Source of the DNA: Aldrovandia affinis
Lineage: Eukaryota; Chordata; Actinopteri; Notacanthiformes; Halosauridae
Reading direction: 5' to 3'
DNA: 64,000 bases
Assembly: GCA_029706075.1 (NCBI GenBank)
Contig: JAINUG010000137.1
Span: 1,058,501-1,122,500 of the forward strand
This document shows positions 36,098 through 45,658 of this stretch, piece after piece. A model generated the notes under the pieces. The model was not told the DNA's origin and did not search any database. It saw nothing but the letters and a program-made list of their open reading frames with translations. The translations under genes and the position numbers were made by a program. Numbering within the stretch: the stretch's first letter is position 1; every line of letters begins with the position of its first letter.

Positions 36098-36172
36098 CTG
36101 GTCCTTTTGCAACAGTAATATGAATGTGACGAAAAGCTGGCCAAGGAATATAACTATTAATAAGCCCATATA
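36098..36172 (-). CDS. tspan19: tspan19 coding exon 4 (TM3)
   Basis: 75 bases, phase 0 at both ends, with acceptor CTTTTTCAG and donor GTAAGG. It encodes YMGLLIVIFLGQLFVTFILL then LQKDQ, the third membrane helix. It matches the 75-base TM3 exon common in tetraspanin genes. Confidence 0.93.
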
Positions 36173-36304
36173 CTGAAAAAGAAGAAGAAATACAAATGAA
36201 ATTAATATTTTCGTTACAAATGTGTTTATAATTGTTTATAGTATATATGGATATGGATGGAACAGGGGGGCAGAAGGATGATGTGTAGGCAAGCAGTTCA
36301 TTTT

Positions 36305-36660
36305 TATATGTTTTTATTTGTTTTAGATTTTTTCCCATTGTTCTCCCAATTTGCTAGCCAATTGCACCGTCTATTTATTTCTATTTACCCTCCCCACACG
36401 AGTCCGCCACTCGTCTCTACGAGGCAAGCTAATTCTCCGCGGGCAGCTCGACTTTCTTCGAGACGGAATTCGCCCACCCACGTTCTGGAGACTCCCTTAC
36501 GTGCTTCACGGTGGACCCGAGCCGGCTCACCCTTCCCCCTCCCCCTGGGGCGGACAGCCCAACGCTGCCCCCGATTGGGGCTGATGATCAGGGCCGGTTT
36601 GGTAGGGACGGGTTTCGAACCGCGTCCCTGACAGGTAGCGCACCCCATATCAGACCAGCC
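36305..36660 (-). mobile_element. tRNA-derived SINE (cgcagcggt-head family) in tspan19 intron 3
   Basis: Minus-strand copy. The B-box-like gacgggtttcgaaccgcgtc and the GC-rich body match the copies at 32.6 and 47.7 kb, as does the 3' end caatttgctagccaattgca read on the plus strand. Target duplication not clear. Confidence 0.85.
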
Positions 36661-36883
36661 AAGATAGTATTGAGCTGAGAAATGGCCTTGGACATGTACA
36701 CAGAAGGAAAGAAAACTAACAAAAAACAAATAATGGGTCATCTTTGGGAGAATAATTGCTCATATTTGTATGTATGCTTGCATAATCCCTCAAGGTAAAC
36801 ACAGATCAGAACACTTGCACATTCACATGTTTTGTACCGTGCCTTTCTTGTCCTCTAATTTTGGCGGTTTGTGTAATACTTAC

Positions 36884-36996
36884 TAGCATGATAAGAAATT
36901 GTACTTCCTTAGCCGCGCCTACATATCCCAGGCCAGTAACCCCGACCACGACCAAGCCGATCACGAAAAGGCAGCCGGCGACAAGCTCCATTTGAC
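36884..36996 (-). CDS. tspan19: tspan19 coding exon 3 (TM2)
   Basis: 113 bases with acceptor CGCCTACAG and donor GTAAGT. It takes one base from exon 2 to complete a glycine codon and ends on a codon boundary. It encodes QMELVAGCLFVIGLVVVGVT then GLGYVGAAKEVQFLIML, the second membrane helix and the small inner loop with the typical GxxGAxKE pattern. Confidence 0.95.
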
Positions 36997-37228
36997 CTGT
37001 AGGCGAAACCGCGTCCATACACGATGGCGAATTTCTTTTTTAAATTAAGCAAGACATTAGCAATAAGGGGTACCCCTCACTGCTGTTTCTAAAGCCACAT
37101 TCTGCATCCTGCAGTGTGAAATTCACAGCACAACTGACACAACAGCTGAACAGATTTATATTTCTGCTTTTTAAATCATTTTCACACTCTCATAGGAGAC
37201 AAACCACAGATATCACAGGCATACTCAC

Positions 37229-37307
37229 CTCCACTAATGGTCATAACAAAGCTGCTTTTGTCAAACAGAATCCATATTCCACACCCAAACACAGCCAGTC
37301 CAATTAT
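37229..37307 (-). CDS. tspan19: tspan19 coding exon 2 (end of TM1, small extracellular loop)
   Basis: 79 bases, entered in phase 0 and left in phase 1, with acceptor CCATCTCTAG and donor GTGAGT. It encodes IIGLAVFGCGIWILFDKSSF then VMTISG. The GxGIW/LFD pattern is that of tetraspanin TM1 and the small extracellular loop. Confidence 0.94.
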
Positions 37308-37631
37308 CTAGAGATGGGAGAATATTAGTTTGTGCCAAGGAGGAAAAACATGAGACTTTTGTTTTTTCATTTTCAAATCCATTTGTTTTTCGTTTGCACA
37401 ACATCGTTAATATTATGCTATGACAACCGAATTGGTAAACACTCGCCTGAGGTCACTGATATTTATTGGGTTAAACCAATTGGGATTATCACATTTCACA
37501 CTGTGGCAGAGCAGGAAAACGCACACTAAGAGCTTCATGGCAAAGCATCTGAAACAGTAATCCAAACAAAGGTATGCTCTTGAGGTCTGGTGGAGCGATG
37601 ACAAACAGCTATTTCATGTTTAAAGCCTTAC

Positions 37632-37751
37632 CACAAAGACACCATTGAAAACCATTAAGAAGAATTTGAGAATCTGTATCCTGTCTTCTGCCTTCATTCT
37701 TCCGCCCAAGCCGTTTCCACGACACCTATCATGCAAGTGGCAAACGGCCAT
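37632..37751 (-). CDS. tspan19: tspan19 coding exon 1 (start codon, TM1)
   Basis: Tetraspanins are four-pass membrane proteins that organise other membrane proteins in microdomains; TSPAN19 itself is poorly characterised. I took the ATG at 37751 because an in-frame TAA lies just upstream and its context (A at -3, G at +4) is strong. A second in-frame ATG at 37697 would give a shorter cytoplasmic start, MKAEDRIQILKFFLMVFNGV, which aligns better with family N-termini, so either start is possible. The donor is GTAAGG. The eight exons sum to 879 bases (292 residues from the first ATG, 274 from the second). Naming as tspan19 rests on the six-cysteine loop and position next to slc6a15. Confidence 0.88.
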
Positions 37752-38744
37752 GTTTGAACACTGCAGTACTTTTGTTTAACATCCTGGTTACAAGGCCAAG
37801 TCAAAACAAGGCAAATTACATGACGCACGCTCATTTAACATGCTACTTATACAATGCTATATATGATATAGATACAGGTACATAATGACGAAATGTGTAC
37901 AAAATAAATGGTATGTATATATATATATTATTATATGTTAGCATATATTATTATATACTTGTTAATATAACAAGCAGACAACAAGCACTGCGTACAGACA
38001 CACACAACATACACATAAAGATATAGAGTACCTGTCTGTACAGATAAGGGGGAGAGAGACAGCGAGAGAAAGAGAGAGGGAAATACAGTCTTTCTTACTT
38101 GAAAAACAGTCAGTTGAGATGTGCTCTGGCTAACGTCTGCCTCAGATGTCCCACCACATGGTCTATTCCCTGTAGAAGTAGCTGTTTGCCTGCTGTTTGG
38201 CAAGTTTCTGTTGAAATACTTCACAATTAAATGTGAAGTGCGTCCAGGAAATGCAAATACAAATCCAAAGTCCACAAAGTGTGATTTCAAAGTGCAGTTT
38301 GCGGCTTCCTGATAGTTCTTCAATTGTTAACTAGATGCCATAAAATCTGCCAAGCAATGATTCATAAAAGCTTCCATCTTCTGTCTACCTATGTTTCTAC
38401 CCCTAGGGGGCGTATTACTTGGAGATATTGCATTTTGTAAAAATAACAACAGGAAAACCACAATCGTTTGTGTTAGTCAAACTTTTTCACATTTCCCTTT
38501 TTTCCCTTTTTTGTTCTCCTTTTCGACATTTCTCCCACCCTCTCACTCTTGCACAGATTTGCCATTTTTTAGGCAGATGATGTCATTGATGATGCATGTG
38601 ATGATGTCATTAATAGGAAATTCTTTCATGACTAAAGAGTGACAAAAGACAACAGATTGTGAATCCGCACACACCAATGTCTTCCATCATGTGCAGGGCT
38701 TACAATTTAACATGTAAAGTTATTGCTTTTTTTGAAGAGAGTTT

Positions 38745-39170
38745 GTGGCATCAGGTTTTGCGGGCCCTGTGGGCGCCCAGCAGCCGCTCCTCACGGTCTC
38801 GCCTCTTCTCTGTCTCAACCCCTCGGTGGTGGAACGATCTTCCGCAATCAGTCAGGACCGCGGAATCACTGGCCATCTTCCGCAAGAGACTCAAAACCCA
38901 CCTCTTCAGACTCCATTACCACTAATTATCATCACCACTGCTTTCATGTTCAATACTGCAAAACAAAACAAAATGCATGTACTGTATGTTGATGACTGTC
39001 CAAAAAAAAAAAAAAAAAAAACTCAAACTTTTCCCTCTTTATGTTACAGGTACGGTTTGCAGCTGCCAACAATTATGTCTATTACTGTATCACAACACTG
39101 ATCTCCGGCGTGGGCTATGATTCATCTTACCACGTATTAATGCACATCTTGTAAGTAAATGTAAAATGTA
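38745..39170 (+). mobile_element. LINE 3' end with terminal ORF residues and SINE-shared 3' region
   Basis: The frame at 38790-38925 reads SRLFSVSTPRWWNDLPQSVR then LKTHLFRLHYH and a stop, the C-terminus of a Jockey/L2/CR1-type LINE ORF2. It is followed by the 3' UTR shared with five other fragments in this window (gttacaggtacggtttgcag, tattaatgcacatcttgtaa). The last tail hairpin is deleted here. 5'-truncated and inactive. Confidence 0.85.
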
Positions 39171-39414
39171 AATGTATGGATTCAGGTGCTGTGGTTGAGT
39201 CAGATTAAGAATAGTGTTTGTTCTGTATAGATAGTAATAGAATTGGTGGCGGTGCTCTCACAATACGTGCCATTAGGAACACAAGCATAAGATTACCGTT
39301 TAAAAAGTTTGCCTCACTTTCATTCACATCATCAGGAGGGTTGACTTAAAACCAGACGCTCTTGCCTCCTGCGTGGTTTCAACGTCCGATGCTGGCCATG
39401 GGGACCGGGGTTAA

Positions 39415-39660
39415 ATTCAGGGAGAGGGGAGGGACTCAAGCCGACAAGACGTCACTCGCTGCGCACAGGAGTGGCTCTGGGGTGCCAGTTGGAGTGTGAC
39501 GGTGTTGGTTCTGTCGGCTTAACGAGTGCCGTCTCGGAGGAGATCATACCTCGCCTTTGTCGCCGCCGGTCACAGGGCTACAGCAGTGAACTATGAGGGA
39601 GGGATTGACCTGAAAATAGAGGGTGTAATTGGCTACCAAATTGGGAGAAAAACTATTTGA
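39415..39660 (+). mobile_element. SINE relic (cgcagcggt-head family, variant body)
   Basis: Only body and 3' end are clear: gtgtaattggctaccaaatt then gggagaaaaac, in plus orientation. It resembles the copies at 41.9, 53.2 and 54.9 kb. Confidence 0.65.
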
Positions 39661-40315
39661 ACAAATTGAAAAACAATTTATTTTTATTTTTATAAAAGCC
39701 GACGCTCTTATTGTATCTGAAGCAAACCTAACAGAGCGTGTAGCAAGCTTTGTATGTAAGGAATGTGTCAAATCGGGTTTCAGACAAACCAAGAGCTCTC
39801 ACCCCATGAATGAATGGACTAGCGATATCAACCAATCACCCTGATATTGTTAGTCCACCTATATACAAAAAATGCTTATATACTGATATACTGAACGTTA
39901 TTCATTTTTCCTAAACCTGAGGGAAATTTTAGAAACAAGTCAATGCAAAATCAAGGATCACCAAGTCTAAACTTTAAGATGAGACCAATCAAAGCCCTGA
40001 AAAGTAGCCTACTGTGAGTGTCTCTTTGAAACTGTAGATGGGGGTATTTTATGTCTCCTAAGAAGGTTAGCTGCTTTGAGAATATTTTTGGCCACATGAA
40101 AACAGGTCAACTGTATGTATAACAATTCAAGTAAACCAGCGCTTCCCAAAATAAACATTTACTTGTTGGTTACAGACCTGACCACTAGGTGTCCCCGTTC
40201 TCCACACAAAGATTGTGTCACCTCGCTTGCTGTTCTTTACTCAGCTTTGGCAACAAACGGACTCCAACTTCATTACACCATGTGCTCCAGGATAATGGGT
40301 CCTGGGGGGTATCAT

Positions 40316-40371
40316 TTACATTTACATTTTAAGCATTTAGCAGACGCTCTTATCCAGAGGGACTTACAAGT
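40316..40371 (-). mobile_element. LINE/SINE tail fragment
   Basis: Short tail copy: tttacattttaagcatttag followed by cagacgctcttatccagag. Confidence 0.75.
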
Positions 40372-40529
40372 CGCGGAAGATCGCAAGTGACCACAAGAAC
40401 GGCTGCCGGGCGCCCGGAGGGATGGGACAGTCAGTATCAAGTGCTGTGTACAGCTAAAGCGCTGGTTTCCAGTGCAGTGACACGCCCTACAGTCTGGTTA
40501 TGAATTCTGACTGTGTCAGGGCCTACGGG

Positions 40530-41526
40530 CAGGGGCGGCACCAGAAAATTTTGTTTGGGGGTGCTAAGGGGGTGCTTTATGGTTGTGAGGGGGGTGCTCA
40601 TGAAATGTAGACACCCGTGCAGGTCACGGGCGCGCAGACCACGGCTATGAAGGCTACATTACTATGCAAATGTTTAAACCATCTAGTCAGATATTACAGC
40701 ACGGCGACTACAACAAGCATGCTATGCATTGATTTAGCTTATGCACTGCCATCTCACGTGCTCAAAAATGTATACGATGACCCAGACCCTCAATACCAAT
40801 AGCCAGGGAAACATTGCCACAACATGACAGATAAACACTGCTTAGACCATCTCATTCATTGCAAAATCAACGGGAGCTTGTGTTGGCTCGATATCTTTTT
40901 GTTTTTTAGGAAAAGATCATGATGGACGGACCACGAAAAAAATGTGTACAGCACCTGCATTGATTCAAAGAACTCTGCCGCCGGTTGTATGTTTTTAACG
41001 CAGTCCACCAAAACAAGATTTAGACGATGAGCGTGGCAGTGGATATACAGTGCCTGTGGGACATATTTTCTGAATTTACCTGCTACACCGTTATGACAGC
41101 CTGACATAACGGCTGCGCCGTCATAGCATTGAGCAACGCACGTATTGTGGTCAAAGTTGCATTTATTAAGTGTCAGTTTGATTGTTTTTAAAAGCGAATC
41201 AGCGTCTAATCCATTGGCTGGAGTGAAACGTAGGAATTCTTCCAGTGCAACATCATTGTGCAAATAGTGTGCCACCACAGACACCTGTTCTTTTTTGCTG
41301 ACATCCTTTCGTCGACTATCAATGATGCAAACAGTCCAGCTTCCTCTATTTCACTACTTATTTGCTCCCTAACCATATTTGCCATAATTTCAATTAACTC
41401 GTTCTGTATAGCATGGTGAGTATACTTCGCATTTCTGGGATTGTCTGATATTTTTTGCGCAACAGTTTTGTCGAACTTGCCAATAACGTGTAAAAGTTCA
41501 ATGAAGTTTAATGTTCGAGATGGCAA
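40530..41526 (-). pseudogene. hAT-like transposase relic (ZMYM1-like/DUF4371 type) with one terminus
   Basis: Minus-strand coding pieces at 41526-41206 and 41284-40856 read in two frames. The first has KISDNPRNAKYTHHAIQNEL and GLFASLIVDE; the second has VSVVAHYLHNDVALEEFLRF, CVAQCYDGAAVMSG and the YIHCHAHRLNLVL motif. Together they resemble hAT-superfamily transposases of the kind annotated as zinc finger MYM-type protein 1-like in fish. A frameshift near 41305 separates the pieces. The plus-strand sequence CAGGGGCGGC at 40530 is a plausible element terminus. The opposite end was not found. Not functional. Confidence 0.82.
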
Positions 41527-41914
41527 CGTAACGTACGTAGGCTAGTTATAGGTACTCTCGTCTCGCGAGACCCCCCCACATTGCCCAATAAACTCAAACT
41601 GTGCCATAGTTGTACTGCAGTAGATGTATTTCAATAAGATGAACCCGCGAAGACAGTCCGAGATAGCAACCCAGCCTGAACTGTGCCTGCTGTAAGTATG
41701 CTTTAGAACAGGTACATCTATGTCTGACTTTTGAGGGCTGCGCACATTTCGATGTGATTCATTGGGCAAAGAGTTGTTATCATCGAGCAGCCCTAGTTAA
41801 AGAGCAGACTCACTGTTTACCTGTGGAGCAACATGCAGCTGAAGGTGAAACCAGGTACCAGGATATCTCAACTGTCATTGGTCATTTTTAATTTATCACA
41901 CTGTAGTACTGGTC

Positions 41915-42284
41915 ATATTTTATTTTTTACAGAATTTGTTTCTGATTTTCTCCCATTTTCTCCCAGTTTAGTAGCCCATTACACGATCTCTTTTTCATGT
42001 CAACCCCCCTCGTATTGTGAGTTCGCTGCCGTAGTCCCGTGACCAGCAGTGACACAGGCGAAGTATCGTCTCCTCCGAGCCGGCACTCGCCAGGCCGTCA
42101 ACCGTAACTCTGGTACTCCAGAGCCACTCCTATATGCTCATGTTGGCTCCCCTCCCCCCGCCCCCCTCCCCGGGGCGGACAGCCAATTGCCACCCCCCTA
42201 GTGGCACTCCCAGCCAGAGCCGATACTGGCGCAGCCGGTGGAATCGAACCCCAGTCGCAGTGGCCAGTGTCGAACGTTGTAACT
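41915..42284 (-). mobile_element. SINE (cgcagcggt-head family, variant body) with short target duplication
   Basis: Minus-strand copy with the 3' end tctgattttctcccattttc read on the plus strand, a GC-rich body with ggggcggacagccaattgcc, and a B-box-like ggtggaatcgaacccc. Flanked by tactggtc at 41907-41914 and 42285-42292. Confidence 0.82.
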
Positions 42285-43022
42285 TACTGGTCGTTTTTTT
42301 TCATGCTATACTTGCATGCAGTTTAAAGTAAAGAAATAACAAATGAACTTTATCATAATGGCATTGACTGGTATAAAACATACGCTCGGGTATTTAACTT
42401 TTACATTTTTGATGAATCTGACGCCTAGGTAAGGTATGATGATGACCTAATTCATGGCCTTTTCAAAGATCACTACCAAGGCCATACACTTTCCAAAATC
42501 CTCAGTTTCCTGGTCAAAAACGTGTGTGTGTAACAGAACAATTGAAAGCCATGCGAAATAGAAATAAAGACTCAATTCAACACTGCGCCACAAGGGGGCG
42601 TATGCAAACCATAAACCAGTAGTTTCTAAACGTGGTCCTGGGGACCCACTGTGCATGATGGTTTTCCTTCTAACCATAATTTCAACCTCCAAATTGTAAT
42701 GAGCGGTTAATTGTTCTTAATTAGACACTTAATGTCTACTGAATGATTATTTACCCTCTGAAGGCCATATTGCGTTAGAAATGAGGAATAAATGCCCCAC
42801 ATTCACATCCCAGGACTTATAATCAGTCAGACCAACTTCAAAATCAATTTTCTGCAATGAGCTATATGGCAAATTAATGATTCGATTTTTTAATTGATTA
42901 AATTATAGACTGATAGGTGAAAGCGGATTGCGGAGTGTGGACACCTGGTCACTGAAACTAAACCATTTGTGGAAATTGTAGAGAATTGAACGAACAAATG
43001 GGCACAAGCCAAACCTGTATTG

Positions 43023-43223
43023 CAGGGGTGTCAAACTCATTCCATGGAGGGCCGAGTGTATGCAGGTTTCTGTTGTAACCAATGCACTACACCAGGTGAT
43101 TTCAATTAGTTCCCCTCCTTGGTTGAAGAAGTGAGCTAATTAGTGAAATCACCTGGTGTAGTGCATTGGTTGCAACAAAAACCTGCACACACTCGGCCCT
43201 CGATGGAATGAGTTTGACACCTG
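43023..43223. mobile_element. hAT-type foldback element, long arms
   Basis: The arms are inverse complements over nearly the whole length, from caggggtgtcaaactcattc on the left to gaatgagtttgacacctg on the right, around a centre at ttccccTCCTTGGTTGAAG. Flanks ctgtattg and ctatattg are similar but offset by two bases. Confidence 0.88.
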
Positions 43224-43375
43224 AGCTATATTGTGTTAAAGTACGTTTTAGGGAAAAAATGATGATAGAACTTAAACACATGTTTTTAACAGCCTTGGTT
43301 GATCAATCAAGATATCGGCTGCAACAAAAACCAGCATACACCTAGCCACTGCAATAAACAGGCATCTGTGTATAT

Positions 43376-43582
43376 CAGGGGTATTCAAATCCAGGCCTCG
43401 AGATCCGCAGTGTCTGCAGGTATTTGCTCCAACCACGCACTACACCACCTGATTTCACTAATTAGCTCGCTTCCTGGACCAAGGAGGTAAACTAATTATT
43501 CTAAATCAGGTGGTGTAGTGCGTGGTTGGAGCAAATACCTGCAGACACTGCGGACCTCGAGGCCTGGATTTGAATACCCCCG
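43376..43582. mobile_element. hAT-type foldback element with perfect 8-base target duplication
   Basis: 207 bases with long inverted arms (caggggtattcaaatccagg to cctggatttgaatacccccg). Flanked by gtgtatat at 43368-43375 and 43583-43590. Confidence 0.93.
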
Positions 43583-43599
43583 GTGTATATGAAGACCAA

Positions 43600-43800
43600 T
43601 AGGGGTGATAACGGTACGCGCATTCGTACCGAAGCGTTCGGTACAGGACTTCCGGTTCGTTGCGCGCTGCGAACCGAACGAATGCAATTGTGAGAAAAGA
43701 GCGCTCGCGCTTTTATAACGTCGGTTGTTGTGACGTCATGTTGATCAGCGTGCGCGCTGATTAGCCGTGCGAGACCGTTATGGTTTTATAATCGGGAGTT
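43600..43800. other. CpG-rich stretch with inverted words, possible terminus of a larger hAT-like element
   Basis: A local CpG-rich patch with gtacgcgcattcgtacc and repeated cgaaccgaacg-type words in an otherwise AT-rich region. It is preceded by taggggtgataacgg, which resembles the end of some BED-finger hAT elements. No transposase ORF follows. A CpG-rich promoter is the alternative. Confidence 0.35.
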
Positions 43801-44603
43801 AAGTGGCGGAGAAAGTTAACGATTTAATTCCGTTTGTATTTACCAAATGTGCGTGAATAGATACGATGTAAGTAGGCCTACTTATGTTTGATAAACTGTA
43901 TGTATTGATTACTTATTGTTTAACGATAGATTTGTCCAGAAACTGCAGTTTATAGTACAAGGCCGTATATAAGGGCAGTTTAATCGATTCCTTACGAGGT
44001 CGAATGATGTTCGCTAGTTTCACGCATCAGCTAATTCTCCTTTAGTTGGCTGTATCCCTACAGTTATCTGTATCCAAATGTGGTTGCTGATTAGTCTGTC
44101 TGTATTTAATTGCCAAACATTATTATTTGTAATTGAATAACGGAAAGAGCTTTACATATGCACACTATTATTGTATACTCTGTTGGTGTGTGCCTTATTA
44201 GGTGTACACAAGTTAACAGGTCTTTCCATGTTGAAGCTACAGCCAATGCTAGCATGTGATGTCAATAGGTATTACTGTCCTGGGGCTTTCATTCCAGACA
44301 CATGCGGTGCTTTACATTAGAACCTTTACACATTTCTTGACATCGCTAGCTAATAATCTTACATTCAGCTGGCCGCAAGGGCCTCTGGGACATGTTACAG
44401 TTTCCTAGGTTACTGTTAGCCACCTAGCATGCTATTCCCTTCGTACAATGGAGGTCAGCTAGCATTTCCGTAGCTAGGCTAGCTGACCCCGTTACAGTGT
44501 ATATATATATATGGTAATATGTGTTATCACTATAGTTACTGTTAGTTAATATTATTTGGGAAATTTGTAATGATTTATTATTTCCCTTTATTATTTCCTT
44601 TTC

Positions 44604-44671
44604 AGACCACACACGCACACACACACAACCACAGACACACACACACATACACACACACACACACACATACT
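44604..44671. repeat. CA microsatellite
   Basis: CA dinucleotides with a few interruptions. Confidence 0.85.
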
Positions 44672-45217
44672 TATACAGATTAGAAAATGAAACTACGTCT
44701 TCCCAAGAAACCTGCTGGAATGCATCGTCCCTTTCACTGATTCTCTGACCGGAATAAAGTCCATATCTGCCGACTAAACCAGTGAATTTCCAGAGACCTC
44801 TGTCTCTGTTGTTTAGCAATCTCGCTTTAACCACTAATGCATGTGAAGAACGTTTTCTGTATGCGGTTGCAGCAGTATTGACAGACTTTTTAATTTTTAT
44901 TTAAGAAAGAAAGATATGTGCCTTACTTTATTCAGTAAATTAGGGCCAGTTAGCCACTGCTCAACTTCTGCTCTTAATGATTTAATTAGCCCACCAATCA
45001 TTTACGTGATCTGACATTTCAGCTGTTCTTGTGTTCCTGTATGAAACATGTTACTGTGGTCTAATAATCTACAAGTGAACCAGCATTGGCATATCCAACT
45101 AATTAGCTAATTGAGCCAGGGTAATTGGTAGAAACAAAAACCTGCACACACACCGGCCCTCCAGGACCGGAATTGCCCACCCCTGTTCTATGCACTTGTA
45201 TGGACCTCTGTCTAGTC

Positions 45218-45424
45218 CAGGGGTGGCCAACCCTGGTCCTGGAGGGCTACAGGGTCTGCTGGTTTTCGTTGTCATTCAGCGCTTAAGTGATCAATTAAAG
45301 AGGTTGATTACACAGTTAACTCACCTCACCTGGCTTCCTGGGTCTGAACTGGCTGTTGATTTTAAGGTGAAAACAAAAACCAGCAGACCCTGTAGCCCTC
45401 CAGGACCAGGGTTGGGGACCCCTG
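45218..45424. mobile_element. hAT-type foldback element
   Basis: 207 bases with inverted arms caggggtggccaaccctggt and gaccagggttggggacccctg read as inverse complements. The target duplication is unclear (gtctagtc on the left, ctctagtc displaced on the right). Confidence 0.85.
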
Positions 45425-45585
45425 GCCGACTCTAGTCTTATAGGCACCGCAACCCCAACTCATATACACTTGGCCAGATTATTGCGCTCATCTGTTAAAA
45501 ATAGTTTTGTGAGCACCAATCTGTCCCCACCTTCATTCGTGTGGCCACACCTTTTGCAGGTGCCATGCTAAATATACCTAGACCA

Positions 45586-45658
45586 CAGGTGTCAAACTCA
45601 TTCCATCGAGGGCCGAGTGTATGACTCGGCCCTCGGTGGAATGAGTTTGACACCCCTG
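45586..45658. mobile_element. 73-base near-perfect hairpin element
   Basis: It consists only of the two termini of the foldback family at 43023-43223, joined head to head around gagtgtatgactc. The stem is about 33 base pairs with few mismatches. Confidence 0.9.
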
